DNA from: JBFLXB01 sp964570625
GTDB lineage: Bacteria > Nitrospirota > Nitrospiria > 2-01-FULL-66-17
Length of the DNA: 64,000 nt
Direction: 5' to 3'
Assembly: GCA_964570625.1 (NCBI GenBank)
Contig: CAZMYW010000022.1
Coordinates: 10,742 to 74,741, forward strand
Made by a program: the position numbers and the translations under genes. Below the pieces are notes generated by a model, which ran no database searches, had not been told where the DNA came from, and saw nothing but the letters and a program-made list of their open reading frames with translations. This document shows, piece by piece, positions 43,162 through 50,779 of this stretch; position 1 is the stretch's first letter, and the number at the start of each line of letters is the position of its first letter.

Positions 43162-43359
43162 ATGGATTGTCCGCGGTGTCATGGCCATATGGCCTACGAC
43201 GATTTTCAAGACCTGAACGACGACACCGGCGAACTCTCGTTTTCGGGCTGGCGGTGTATGATCTGCGGAGAAATTCTCGACGCGGTGATCGCGTCAAACC
43301 GGACCAACCGCACCACCCCCTTGCAGAACCGCAACCGCAAGTTCCTGTCGTCTCGCTAA
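43162..43359 (+). CDS. Small zinc-ribbon protein
   Basis: Seen: 65 residues from ATG 43162 (GGAGA about 6 bases upstream). The frame is open back to 42982, but those residues are polar and unconserved-looking. Two CxxC knuckles, MDCPRCHGHM and WRCMICGEIL, about 27 residues apart form a zinc ribbon. Function unknown. It lies between mdh and the orphan nuoF. Confidence 0.7.
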   Translation: MDCPRCHGHMAYDDFQDLNDDTGELSFSGWRCMICGEILDAVIASNRTNRTTPLQNRNRKFLSSR

Positions 43360-43404
43360 CAAGGGCGTCTTCCCCCTCCCGAGTCGTCTAGGGAGCGAAC
43401 ACCC

Positions 43405-44703
43405 GTGTCCGTGACCACGATTCTCCTTGAAGGCGTCCCGCCCGGAGGCACACTGGACCTTGCGGCGTACGAAAGCCTCGGCGGCTACCAGGCGCTTCGG
43501 AAGGCCGTGGCCGGTCTGGCCCCGGCCGACATCGTGGAAGAGATCAAGCGATCCGGTTTGCGAGGCCGCGGGGGCGCAGGATTTCCGACCGGCAAGAAGT
43601 GGGAGATGGCGCTCGCCAAGCGCGGCCGGGTGAAATATGTCTGTTGCAACGCGTCTGAAGGCGAGCCCGGCACGTTCAAGGACCGTCATCTCATCAGGGC
43701 CAACCCGCATTTGCTCATTGAGGGAGTGGTCCTGGCGGCGTATACCGTGGGGGCGGATGAAGCCTACATTTTCCTGAAAGGGAAGTTTCACGAGGAACAC
43801 CGCGTCCTGGCGTCCGCTCTGGACGCGGCACGCCAGAAGGGGTATTGGGGAGCGTCGGTGCTCGGCTCGTCCTTCGGGGTCACGATCCACTTGTTCCGCG
43901 GCCCGGACGCCTATATCGCCGGCGAAGAAACCGCGATGCTGGAGTCGATCGAGGGCAAAGCCCCGCGGCCGCGGCAGAAACCGCCGTATTACCCGATCCA
44001 GTACGGTCTGTTCGGGCTGCCCACGCTGGTCAACAACGCCGAAACCCTGGCCAACATTCCCAAGATCGTGCTGCGAGGCGGAGCCTGGTTCGCCGGCCTG
44101 GGGCCTCCGACCAGTCCGGGGACCATGCTCTTCAGTCTGACCGGTTCGGTAGTTCGACCCGGTGTGTACGAACTGCCGCTGGGGACACCGTTGCGGTCGC
44201 TGATATATGATGTCGGCGGCGGTATCCCGGATGGCCGAACCTTGAAGGCCGTGTTTCCGGGGGGGCCGTCTCAGACCGTGTTGACCGAGAAGGACCTCGA
44301 TGTGCCGCTCGACTTCGATTCGCTCAAGCGCATTGGGTCCGGGTTGGGAACCGCCGGTGTCATGGTGTACGACAACCAGACGTGCCTGCTGCGCGTGGCG
44401 ATCGGGTTCGCGCGCTTCTATCAAGAGGGATCGTGCCGCCAGTGTCCCCCGTGCGAGCTGGGTACCCAGAACATCGCCGACTTGCTGACCAAGATCGAAA
44501 ACGGACAGGCGGCGCCGAAGGACGTGGATTTTCTCGTCCAGGTGTTCGGGCTGGTGAGGGGCCGTGGGTACTGCGACCTGGTGAGCAGCGCGGTGCGCTC
44601 GGCAGAAGGTACGGTCAAGCTTTTTCGCCAAGAATACGACACGCATCTCACCGGTCACGGATGTCCCTACCCCGTCGCCGCGGAAGCCCCAAAGGCCCTA
44701 TAG
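43405..44703 (+). CDS. Orphan NuoF-like NADH-binding flavoprotein
   Basis: Seen: 432 residues, similar in length and motifs to nuoF at 23739 but diverged: GLRGRGGAGFPTGKKW, NASEGEPGTFKDRHLI, AYIAGEETAMLESIEGK and a [4Fe-4S] site CRQCPPCELGT with a later Cys in GRGYCDLV. No nuoE or nuoG copy is nearby. Known: NuoF-like proteins also serve in NAD-dependent formate dehydrogenases, hydrogenases and flavin-based bifurcating enzymes. Inference: a separate NADH or ferredoxin oxidoreductase, perhaps with the YfhL-like ferredoxin at 45460. The FMN/NADH residues look intact. It is not a duplicate left to decay, since there is no frame damage. Confidence 0.88.
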   Translation: MSVTTILLEGVPPGGTLDLAAYESLGGYQALRKAVAGLAPADIVEEIKRSGLRGRGGAGFPTGKKWEMALAKRGRVKYVCCNASEGEPGTFKDRHLIRANPHLLIEGVVLAAYTVGADEAYIFLKGKFHEEHRVLASALDAARQKGYWGASVLGSSFGVTIHLFRGPDAYIAGEETAMLESIEGKAPRPRQKPPYYPIQYGLFGLPTLVNNAETLANIPKIVLRGGAWFAGLGPPTSPGTMLFSLTGSVVRPGVYELPLGTPLRSLIYDVGGGIPDGRTLKAVFPGGPSQTVLTEKDLDVPLDFDSLKRIGSGLGTAGVMVYDNQTCLLRVAIGFARFYQEGSCRQCPPCELGTQNIADLLTKIENGQAAPKDVDFLVQVFGLVRGRGYCDLVSSAVRSAEGTVKLFRQEYDTHLTGHGCPYPVAAEAPKAL

Positions 44704-44745
44704 GCCTGGGGCCTCCCGTCCGAATGGCCTAGGACTCCTCGCTCA

Positions 44746-44775
44746 TTGACAGGGTTTCAGACCCGATGCTACGAT
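44746..44775 (+). promoter_or_regulatory. Promoter of the A-type Fe-S carrier gene
   Basis: -35 TTGACA at 44746-44751, an 18-base spacer, and -10 TACGAT at 44770-44775, about 66 bases before the ATG. Confidence 0.6.
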
Positions 44776-44841
44776 ACCAACACTTTTCGAGTATTTTTTC
44801 CAGCCGTTTCAAGTAGATCGGCGACGACGCGAGGAGAACGC

Positions 44842-45165
44842 ATGTTGGTGATTACGGAGAAAGCCGGGGCCAAGATCAAGATGCTGTTGGCCGAAGAGAA
44901 CAAGCCGCAGTTCGGTCTCCGGGTGTATGCCACGGGCGGGGGATGCCAGGGATCCCAGTACGGAATGACGTTCGAAGAGCAGGCCAATCCCGACGACACG
45001 GTGGTCGAAGCGCACGGGGTGAAAGTGTTCATCGACGCGCAGAGTGCACCCATGCTCCAGGGTGTGGAAGTCGACTACGTCGACAGCCCGCAGGGATCTG
45101 GGTTTGCGATCAACAACCCGCACGCCAAGTCGTCTTGCGGGTGCGGTACTTCGTCCAACGCGTAA
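44842..45165 (+). CDS. A-type iron-sulfur carrier (IscA/ErpA/HesB family)
   Basis: Seen: 107 residues from ATG 44842 with GAGGAG 6 bases upstream; the longer frame from 44746 includes the promoter and is rejected. The three family cysteines are present: GGGCQGSQYGM, then SSCGCGTSS at the C-terminus. Gln replaces the common Ser after the first Cys. Known: A-type carriers deliver [4Fe-4S] clusters to apoproteins. It fits the many Fe-S enzymes nearby. Which member (IscA, ErpA, SufA) cannot be decided. Confidence 0.92.
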   Translation: MLVITEKAGAKIKMLLAEENKPQFGLRVYATGGGCQGSQYGMTFEEQANPDDTVVEAHGVKVFIDAQSAPMLQGVEVDYVDSPQGSGFAINNPHAKSSCGCGTSSNA

Positions 45166-45459
45166 CGGCCTCGACGTGGCAAGCGCTCGTTATCAATCGG
45201 CATGGGACAGCGAAGAACACGCGGTGGTGGATCGCCCGCGTCTGGATGCCGATGAGTTCTGCACCGCGGCGTGGCGCGAGTGGTTGACGGCGATGGTGGT
45301 GGTCGAGATGACGCGCTCTGAGACGCGCGTCTCGTGGCACTAACGACAGTGAATGTCGCCGCCCTGGGAGTGTCGGGGCATGGCGTCATGGTGTGACGGG
45401 TTTCCCGGCGGTAGGCAACGTGTCGGGTTGGCGGGACGACAACAGAAGGAGGAAGGCGT
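45166..45459 (+). other. Intergenic stretch with a perfect 14-bp palindrome
   Basis: 294 bases without a convincing gene. An open frame with no good start runs through part of it. A perfect palindrome GAGACGCGCGTCTC lies at 45320-45333. The segment just before the ferredoxin gene holds a strong GGAGG ribosome-binding site. Confidence 0.4.
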
Positions 45460-45807
45460 ATGTCGGTCAGGATTACTGAGGAATGTATTTCATGCGGGGC
45501 CTGCCTGCCAGAATGCCCGAATGAAGCGATTTTCGACAGCCGGGCCGCGGCCGAGGCTGCCGGATGGCACATCTCCGAGGGAGACGGAATGGCCGATGGC
45601 TTGTATGTCATCACCTATGATCGGTGCACCGAGTGTGTCGGCCACTACGACGCCCCGCAGTGCGCGGCGGTGTGCCCGGTGCCTGATTGCTGCATCTCGG
45701 ATCCCCAATTTCCGGAAACGAAAGACGTGTTGCTCGATAAAGCGCGGCGTCTCAACCCCGACAAAGAGATCGATCCGAACAAGGTTTGGTCCGGCGTACG
45801 AGGGTAA
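45460..45807 (+). CDS. YfhL-type 2x[4Fe-4S] ferredoxin
   Basis: Seen: 115 residues, ATG with AAGGAGGAAG upstream. Cluster I: CISCGACLPECP. Cluster II has a long loop: CTECVGHYDAPQCAAVCP, i.e. C-x2-C-x8-C-x3-C, typical of the Allochromatium/YfhL ferredoxin group with very low potential. A 27-residue insertion separates them. Known: low-potential electron carrier in the cytoplasm. Inference: a possible partner of the orphan NuoF. Confidence 0.93.
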   Translation: MSVRITEECISCGACLPECPNEAIFDSRAAAEAAGWHISEGDGMADGLYVITYDRCTECVGHYDAPQCAAVCPVPDCCISDPQFPETKDVLLDKARRLNPDKEIDPNKVWSGVRG

Positions 45808-45827
45808 TCACAGCGCGAAGTCATGAC

Positions 45828-45868
45828 GCGAGAGGCTGGGCGGGCATCGGTCCCGCCCAGCCTCTCGC
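45828..45868 (+). terminator. Strong hairpin after the ferredoxin gene
   Basis: A perfect 17-bp inverted repeat (left arm 45828-45844, right arm 45852-45868) with a 7-base loop. It begins 21 bases after the ferredoxin stop. There is no U-run, so it may act as a terminator with Rho, an mRNA stabiliser, or a weak attenuator. Confidence 0.55.
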
Positions 45869-45897
45869 CGTTTGAAGCGTCGGAGGCGCCACGAGGA

Positions 45898-46512
45898 ATG
45901 TCGGCCTTTTCGCGGGACGAGGTGGAGTTTCTCAAACAGGCCGGACTGTTTGCGTGGAAGGAACGCCTCACGCTGCGGATCAAGACCGCCCTCGAAGACT
46001 TGCACGACGCGCTGAGCGCACGCGTGACCCCCGACCGGCTGCTGGCTCCTGCGGACATGGACTGGACGCGCTGGCAAGTCGTACGCGGCGAACGCTTCGA
46101 GGAACGCCCGTACGCGTACCTGGACTTCCCTCAGTATTTTTCCCGAGAAACCAAGTGGACCTATCGCTCGATGTTTTGGTGGGGTGAAGGACTGTTTTTT
46201 GCGATGATTCTGGAAGGGAGCCTTCTCGATCGGTATCGGTCCAATCTCGACAAGGCATACGCAGCTGTGGCGGACCAGGAACTCAGCTTATCGCTGGCCC
46301 AGACCCCCTGGGAGTGGCGCGCCGGAGGACCCAGTGTCCTTCCGATTCGAATGGACACCCGGGACGCGGTGATGTCCGCTGCGCGGAGCCGAACGATACT
46401 GAAACTCCAGCGTGCGGTGTCGCTTGATCGGCTTATTGAACCCGAGATGATCGTGCGGGAGGGAGTGAAAACATTCAGCCGGCTGTTGCCGGTAATTTCC
46501 AGGACCTCTTAA
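45898..46512 (+). CDS. Conserved-looking hypothetical protein, function unknown
   Basis: Seen: 204 residues from ATG 45898, chosen because the upstream frame (from 45823) is largely hairpin sequence. No membrane span or signal. It contains aromatic-rich blocks (RPYAYLDFPQYFSRETKWTYRSMFWWGEGLFFAMI, about 65-100) and a basic, helical C-terminus ending RLLPVISRTS. Codon use is like the neighbours. I do not recognise the family. It is possibly in the same unit as the ferredoxin but separated by the hairpin. Confidence 0.65.
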   Translation: MSAFSRDEVEFLKQAGLFAWKERLTLRIKTALEDLHDALSARVTPDRLLAPADMDWTRWQVVRGERFEERPYAYLDFPQYFSRETKWTYRSMFWWGEGLFFAMILEGSLLDRYRSNLDKAYAAVADQELSLSLAQTPWEWRAGGPSVLPIRMDTRDAVMSAARSRTILKLQRAVSLDRLIEPEMIVREGVKTFSRLLPVISRTS

Positions 46513-46527
46513 CTAGGCAGTAGTTGG

Positions 46528-46649
46528 GAGCCTGTTCAGGATGCGTCATATGCAAGGCGCCGCGAGAACCGGAGCGCAGCGTACTGAGTCGTACGTGAGC
46601 ACCGGAAGCGCAGCGGCAACGCCGCAGATGACCATTCATGGACAGGCGC
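46528..46649 (-). repeat. Intergenic palindromic repeat, family A, copy 6
   Basis: About 122 bp, same orientation as copy 1. The left end GAGCCTGTTCAGG is intact; the right end is degenerate (GACAGGCGC). It starts 16 bases after the upstream stop and touches the 3' end of the CBS gene. Confidence 0.8.
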
Positions 46650-47029
46650 TAAAACTGGTTCTTGAAGTAGACCAGCAGATCCCGAACCGACAACACGCCC
46701 ACCATCTTGCCTTCTTCCGTGATCACCAGGTGGCGGATCGAGCGCTCGCTCATCAGCGCATTGGCTTCAACCGCGCTCTTTTTGATGTCGAGCGTGATGA
46801 TCGGGCTGCTCATGACACGGTGGACGGGTTCGTGATCGATATCCAGACCTTCGGCCACGCCGCGCCGAACGACATCGGTCTCGCTGATGATCCCGATGTA
46901 TTGCCCGCGTGATTCAACCAGCAACGACCCGACGCTTTTGTCCCGCATCAGGCGCGCGGCATCGCGGACCGAGGCGTCGCGGTCGACCGCTTTGATGTCG
47001 CGGGTCATGAGAACGGCGAGTGGAAGCAT
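46649..47029 (-). CDS. CBS-domain pair protein
   Basis: Seen: 126 residues, two CBS motifs: DIKAVDRDASVRDAARLMRD with SVGSLLVESRGQYIGIISETDVV, and PIITLDIKKSAVEANALMSE with IRHLVITEEGKMVGVLSVRDLL. No fused domain. Known: CBS pairs bind adenine nucleotides and regulate partner proteins. The partner is unknown. The gene has a consensus -10 promoter immediately upstream (47065-47094) and a leader of about 28 bases. Its last codons touch repeat copy 6. Confidence 0.92.
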   Translation of the reverse strand: MLPLAVLMTRDIKAVDRDASVRDAARLMRDKSVGSLLVESRGQYIGIISETDVVRRGVAEGLDIDHEPVHRVMSSPIITLDIKKSAVEANALMSERSIRHLVITEEGKMVGVLSVRDLLVYFKNQF

Positions 47030-47064
47030 ACGAAAGGCTCGAGGCCCGAGCGCTGAACGGCGGG

Positions 47065-47094
47065 ATTATACCGAGGTCAAAAGAACAGGGTCAA
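47065..47094 (-). promoter_or_regulatory. Promoter of the CBS-domain gene
   Basis: Minus strand: -35 TTGACC at 47094-47089, an 18-base spacer, and a perfect -10 TATAAT at 47070-47065. Confidence 0.75.
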
Positions 47095-47120
47095 GCCGTC
47101 GTCGGTCCGCTACAGACCGG

Positions 47121-47150
47121 TTGACAGACGAGAAAACAAGCCGCTATTCT
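47121..47150 (+). promoter_or_regulatory. Promoter-like element pointing antisense into the HNH gene
   Basis: -35 TTGACA at 47121-47126 (perfect), an 18-base spacer, and -10 TATTCT at 47145-47150. No plus-strand gene follows; it would read into the 3' end of the HNH gene. Confidence 0.35.
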
Positions 47151-47164
47151 CACCCGGACTGAGG

Positions 47165-47701
47165 TCATTCATCGTGGTCCAACTCAACGTTCCAGTACAA
47201 GTAGTCTTTCCACACCGACGGCGTATGCGAAAGGCCGATCGTCATCGCGAGCGCCGGATTCCACGCAGGCCTCACGGGCGTCTTGATCAACTTCATCCGC
47301 GCTTCACCGGGCGTGCGGCCGCTCTTGTGGTTGTTGCAGCGCCAACACGCGGTGACGATGTTCTCCCAGTTCTTTCTCCCGCCCCGCGCGATGGGGACGA
47401 CGTGATCGAAGGTGAGATCCTCGGTGCGAAATCGTTTGCCGCAATACTGACACTGGTAGTGATCGCGGATGAAAATGTTGGCGCGAGAGAACTTGACGCC
47501 GCGTCGGGCGGGTTCGATTCGCACCAGTTTGAGCAGACGGAGCACTGCGGGCAACGGCAGCGTGGCGGATACGCTGCGAATGCGCCGATCGTAGACTTCG
47601 AGGACCTCCACCTTCTCTTGCCACAGCAAGGTAATGGCTTTCTGCCAGTGGATGACCCGAAGGGGTTCGTACGTGGAGTTCAGCAGCAGGGCTTGTTCCA
47701 T
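47165..47701 (-). CDS. HNH endonuclease domain protein
   Basis: Seen: 178 residues. The HNH core is present: CQYCGKRFRTEDLTFDHVVPIARGG followed by NWENIVTACWRCNNHKSGRTP, with zinc CxxC pairs and the catalytic His in FDHVVP. The N-terminus (ALLLNSTYEPLRVIHWQKAITLLW) matches a common stand-alone bacterial family. Known: nicking or double-strand endonucleases of unclear cellular role; not restriction-associated here. No mobile-element features surround it. Divergent from the gamma carbonic anhydrase. Confidence 0.9.
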   Translation of the reverse strand: MEQALLLNSTYEPLRVIHWQKAITLLWQEKVEVLEVYDRRIRSVSATLPLPAVLRLLKLVRIEPARRGVKFSRANIFIRDHYQCQYCGKRFRTEDLTFDHVVPIARGGRKNWENIVTACWRCNNHKSGRTPGEARMKLIKTPVRPAWNPALAMTIGLSHTPSVWKDYLYWNVELDHDE

Positions 47702-47790
47702 CGACGCATCTCACTCGGGGTGCGTATCGTTCAGTCTACCAACTTTGGTGTTGACGTGCAACGCGCGAACAGCCCCGCACCGGTCCGGCC

Positions 47791-48318
47791 GTGATCCGGT
47801 CTTACCGCGGCAAGGCTCCGCTCATCGACCCGACGGTCTACGTCGACCCGGGCGCTCAGGTCGTCGGGGATGTGGTGATCGGAGCTCAGTCCAGCGTCTG
47901 GTGCAACGCCGTGATACGCGGCGACGTCAACGTCATCCGCATCGGGGCCCGCACCAACGTCCAGGATCTCGCGATGCTGCACGTCACACGACGCACCGCG
48001 GCGTTGCACATCGGCGATGAGGTGACGGTCGGACACGCGGCGATTCTCCACGGCTGCACGGTCAACAACCGGTGTCTGATCGGGATGGGTGCTATTGTCA
48101 TGGACGGCGCTGTGATCGGGGAAGAATCGATCGTCGGGGCCGGGGCGCTCGTGACCGAAGGGACCGTGATTCCTCCCCGGAGTCTGGTGGTGGGAGTCCC
48201 GGCCGCGGTGCGACGAGGGTTGCGTCCGGAGGAGATCGCGTTTTTAGCCGAAAGCGCCGCGAACTACGTCGGCGATGCGGCCGACTATCGAGCCGAGCCG
48301 CCGACCACCCAGCGGTAG
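47791..48318 (+). CDS. Gamma carbonic anhydrase family protein
   Basis: Seen: 175 residues, GTG start. A left-handed beta-helix with hexapeptide repeats (VVGDVVIGAQSSVWCNAVIRGD, IGARTNVQDLAMLHV, VGHAAILHGCTV). The zinc His residues are in DLAMLHV and GHAAILHG. Known: Cam/YrdA-type proteins; some are carbonic anhydrases, many have no shown activity. The C-terminus is short. The last 34 bases overlap the convergent serine hydrolase gene. Confidence 0.9.
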   Translation: MIRSYRGKAPLIDPTVYVDPGAQVVGDVVIGAQSSVWCNAVIRGDVNVIRIGARTNVQDLAMLHVTRRTAALHIGDEVTVGHAAILHGCTVNNRCLIGMGAIVMDGAVIGEESIVGAGALVTEGTVIPPRSLVVGVPAAVRRGLRPEEIAFLAESAANYVGDAADYRAEPPTTQR

Positions 48319-49403
48319 ACCGTGTCGTGGATCGTCGGCCGGAACGCGGAGATGCCGTGATTGTCGCGTGTCGGGTGGACACGGTTGGTGAGCAAGATCA
48401 CCGTGAGGTCTTGATCGGGATCGACCCACACCGACGTGCCGGTAAAGCCGAGGTGGCCGTACGCGCGTGGGGAGAAAAACTGGCCCGACGTTGACGGCGA
48501 CGTCGGCACGGCCCACCCGAGCGTCCAACTGCCCTGCCCCAGATCAGATCGGCGGGTCACGAACTCGGCCGTGAGATCGGCCGGCCACAACGCGGAGCGA
48601 CCCAGTGCCGCCTCGCGCCACGCTCGAACCAGCCCCCTGACCCCCAGCGCATCGCCGAAGAGTCCGGCGTGTCCGGACACGCCGCCCATGGCGTAGGCGT
48701 TTTCATCGTGCACGTCTCCCCGCAGCACGCGACCTCGCCAGGCGCATTGCTCGGTTGCCGCTACGTGCCGTCCCGCCAACCAGACGTGTGCCTCGGAATG
48801 GCCTACTGGGAGGTACCCGATCGATGAGAGGTCGAGGGGACCCGTGAGGCGATCGCGAGCCAGCATATCAAGAGGGCGTTGGGCGAGGTTTTCCAGGATC
48901 GCGCCCAAGAGGATGAACCCCAGGTCGCTGTAGCGGGTTTCCGCTCCCGGCGCGAGCACCAGCGGTTCGTGTTCGGCACACTCCACGATGCGGCGTTTGC
49001 CGGCGGAGGTGGCGATGAGCGACGAGTCCAGGGTTTGATACAGGGGTCGCCAGTCGGGGAGTCCGGCCGTGTGGGTCAACAGATGACGCACCGTGGCCCC
49101 GGCTTTCGGCCCGTCCCTCCATGCGGGCAGGTAAGCGCCGACCGGGTCATCGAGGGAGAGTCGCCGGTCGGCGACCAACGACAGCGAGAGCGCGGCGGTG
49201 ACCAGCGGTTTGGTGAGCGACGCCAGATCAAACACCGTGTCCGTGCGCATCGGTTCCGCGGCGGGCACGAGCGTCGCGGAACCGTACGCCTCGAAGAACA
49301 CGATCTCGCCCGCGACATCGACCAGAAGGACGGCACCCGGGAACACGCCCTTGGCGATCGCGTCGGCCATGACGTCACGAATCGGATCTGGCACGGCCGA
49401 CAT
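48285..49403 (-). CDS. Serine hydrolase, beta-lactamase/esterase family
   Basis: Seen: 372 residues from ATG 49403 (GGAG 5 to 6 bases upstream); the longer frame to 49973 runs antisense through the next gene and is rejected. The catalytic SxxK is SLTK in FDLASLTKPLVTA; YSDLGFILLG takes the place of the Tyr motif; HLGFTGTSVWVDP is the third motif. No signal peptide is evident. Known: the class C beta-lactamase fold, including esterases and D-aminopeptidases. A role in cell-wall recycling or ester hydrolysis is possible. Confidence 0.9.
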   Translation of the reverse strand: MSAVPDPIRDVMADAIAKGVFPGAVLLVDVAGEIVFFEAYGSATLVPAAEPMRTDTVFDLASLTKPLVTAALSLSLVADRRLSLDDPVGAYLPAWRDGPKAGATVRHLLTHTAGLPDWRPLYQTLDSSLIATSAGKRRIVECAEHEPLVLAPGAETRYSDLGFILLGAILENLAQRPLDMLARDRLTGPLDLSSIGYLPVGHSEAHVWLAGRHVAATEQCAWRGRVLRGDVHDENAYAMGGVSGHAGLFGDALGVRGLVRAWREAALGRSALWPADLTAEFVTRRSDLGQGSWTLGWAVPTSPSTSGQFFSPRAYGHLGFTGTSVWVDPDQDLTVILLTNRVHPTRDNHGISAFRPTIHDTVYRWVVGGSAR

Positions 49404-49457
49404 TATACTCCGATCTCCGAGCGGGGCGGTGCCCCGTGGTCCTGCCGAACGGTCTTG

Positions 49458-49466
49458 TGTTATGAT
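49458..49466 (+). promoter_or_regulatory. Extended -10 element before the SirB1-like gene
   Basis: TGTTATGAT: a TG motif one base before a -10 TATGAT (49461-49466). No clear -35. The predicted start is close to the GTG at 49473, so the transcript could be leaderless. Confidence 0.45.
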
Positions 49467-49472
49467 AGCGGC

Positions 49473-50447
49473 GTGTTCGGCCTGACCAAATCCTCGTCTC
49501 CCTCGTCGCCGGGCGTACCTGCCGTGATAGGGGGCGAGGGGAACCCCCGACCGCTCTCCGATGGGGCGATCGTCGCCCTGGTCAAACTGTTGGAACACGA
49601 GTCCAAACTGGCCAATGTGGCGCTCATTCGTTCTCGACTGGAGGAACTTGGACCCGACGCGTTGCCGTGGCTCGATGCGGGGGCCGCGGAGAGTGGCCGC
49701 CAGGATGGAGCCGCTGCGGTATTGGCAATGCACATCCGGCGGCGGGCGCTTGCGGTGGAGTGGACGCGATGGGTACAGATGCCTGACGCCGACCTCGAAC
49801 GCGGCGCGTTGCTGATCGACCGGTTCGGCGATCCCCAGGGCGATTCCGGTTTGGTGACACGCGAGCTGGATCGCCTGACGGAAGAGTTGGACCGCCGTCT
49901 GGTCGGGGCGTCGGATGTCGGCGAGCGGATCGCGCGGCTCAGAGCTTTTCTGTTCACGGAGTTGGGATTCCACGGCAACACGGAATGTTACGAGGATCCG
50001 CGGAACAGTTACCTATCGTCTGTGTTGATTCGACGCTGCGGAATTCCGGTCTCCCTGTCGGTCGTGCTGTTACTGCTTGCGAAACGCCTCAACCTTCCGA
50101 TCGTCGGGATTGGTATGCCGGGACATTTCCTGGTCCGATACGGCACTGAGCCGTCCGGACCTTACCTGGATGCGTTCGGAGGGGGACGACTCTTGACGCG
50201 GGAAGACTGCGCGGCGTGGTTGCGCGCGTCTGGATTCTCCGTGGATGCGCGCCTCCTGTTGCCCGTGGGCGCGCGCTACATCGTGGCGCGCATGTTGCGA
50301 AACCTGGTAGCGGTCTTCACCAAACGAGGGGAGTCCCCGGAGGCGCAGGTCTTGACCGGGTATCTCAAGCGCGTGCTGGAGGTCTCCGAAACGGACGCCG
50401 CGAGCGGGGCCGAGATCCGACCCCGCACCGAGCAGGGACCGAAGTAG
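49473..50447 (+). CDS. SirB1-family transglutaminase-like protein
   Basis: Seen: 324 residues from GTG 49473. The family block FTELGFHGNTECYEDPRNSYLSSVL (about 165-190) is followed by RRCGIPVSLSVVLLLLAKRL and the GMPGHFLVRY segment, matching transglutaminase-like SirB1. The usual C-terminal TPR is reduced. Known: a poorly characterised family fused to or near tetratricopeptide repeats; enzymatic activity unproven. It is followed by a small 2Fe-2S protein and an ABC exporter on the same strand. The N-terminal 20 residues are Ser/Pro-rich. Confidence 0.85.
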   Translation: MFGLTKSSSPSSPGVPAVIGGEGNPRPLSDGAIVALVKLLEHESKLANVALIRSRLEELGPDALPWLDAGAAESGRQDGAAAVLAMHIRRRALAVEWTRWVQMPDADLERGALLIDRFGDPQGDSGLVTRELDRLTEELDRRLVGASDVGERIARLRAFLFTELGFHGNTECYEDPRNSYLSSVLIRRCGIPVSLSVVLLLLAKRLNLPIVGIGMPGHFLVRYGTEPSGPYLDAFGGGRLLTREDCAAWLRASGFSVDARLLLPVGARYIVARMLRNLVAVFTKRGESPEAQVLTGYLKRVLEVSETDAASGAEIRPRTEQGPK

Positions 50448-50479
50448 CCTCGTCAGGTGTCGATGTACAGTAATCCGTC

Positions 50480-50779
50480 ATGATGATCCCGTTGCCGGCG
50501 ACACCGGCCCCGGCCTCCGTCGACATCACGATTCTCGGTCGACGACGCCGCGTGCGTTCCGACGTCTCGTTGGTGTGGGCGCTGTATGACGAAGGGTACA
50601 TAGCCGCCACGAACCGGTTTTGTTGGAACGGCACGTGCCTCTATTGTATGGTGACCGTGGTGTTGCCGAACACCACCATCGCCGTCCGGGTGAAAGCGTG
50701 TGAGGTCTATCCCACACCGGGGCTGGCCGTCGTCAAACTCGGCGGAGAGTTCTGCCTGCCCGCGCGTCTGGCGTCGTGA
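50480..50779 (+). CDS. Small plant-type 2Fe-2S ferredoxin-like protein
   Basis: Seen: 99 residues (a second ATG follows directly). A ubiquitin-like fold pattern (VDITILGRRRRVRSDVSLVWALYDEG) precedes the cluster loop CWNGTCLYCMVTV, i.e. C-x4-C-x2-C, with a fourth Cys in VKACEVYPTPGL. The spacing fits a [2Fe-2S] plant-type ferredoxin. Its last bases overlap the GTG of the exporter gene. Partner unknown. Confidence 0.8.
   Translation: MMIPLPATPAPASVDITILGRRRRVRSDVSLVWALYDEGYIAATNRFCWNGTCLYCMVTVVLPNTTIAVRVKACEVYPTPGLAVVKLGGEFCLPARLAS

Noticed and set aside
43405..44703. Orphan NuoF as a decaying duplicate of nuoF
   Set aside because: The frame is intact, cofactor motifs are conserved and divergence is substantial, so it is a separate functional gene.
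48879..50447. 522-codon frame ending as the SirB1-like protein
   Set aside because: The upstream part is antisense to the serine hydrolase; the start is taken at GTG 49473 after an extended -10.
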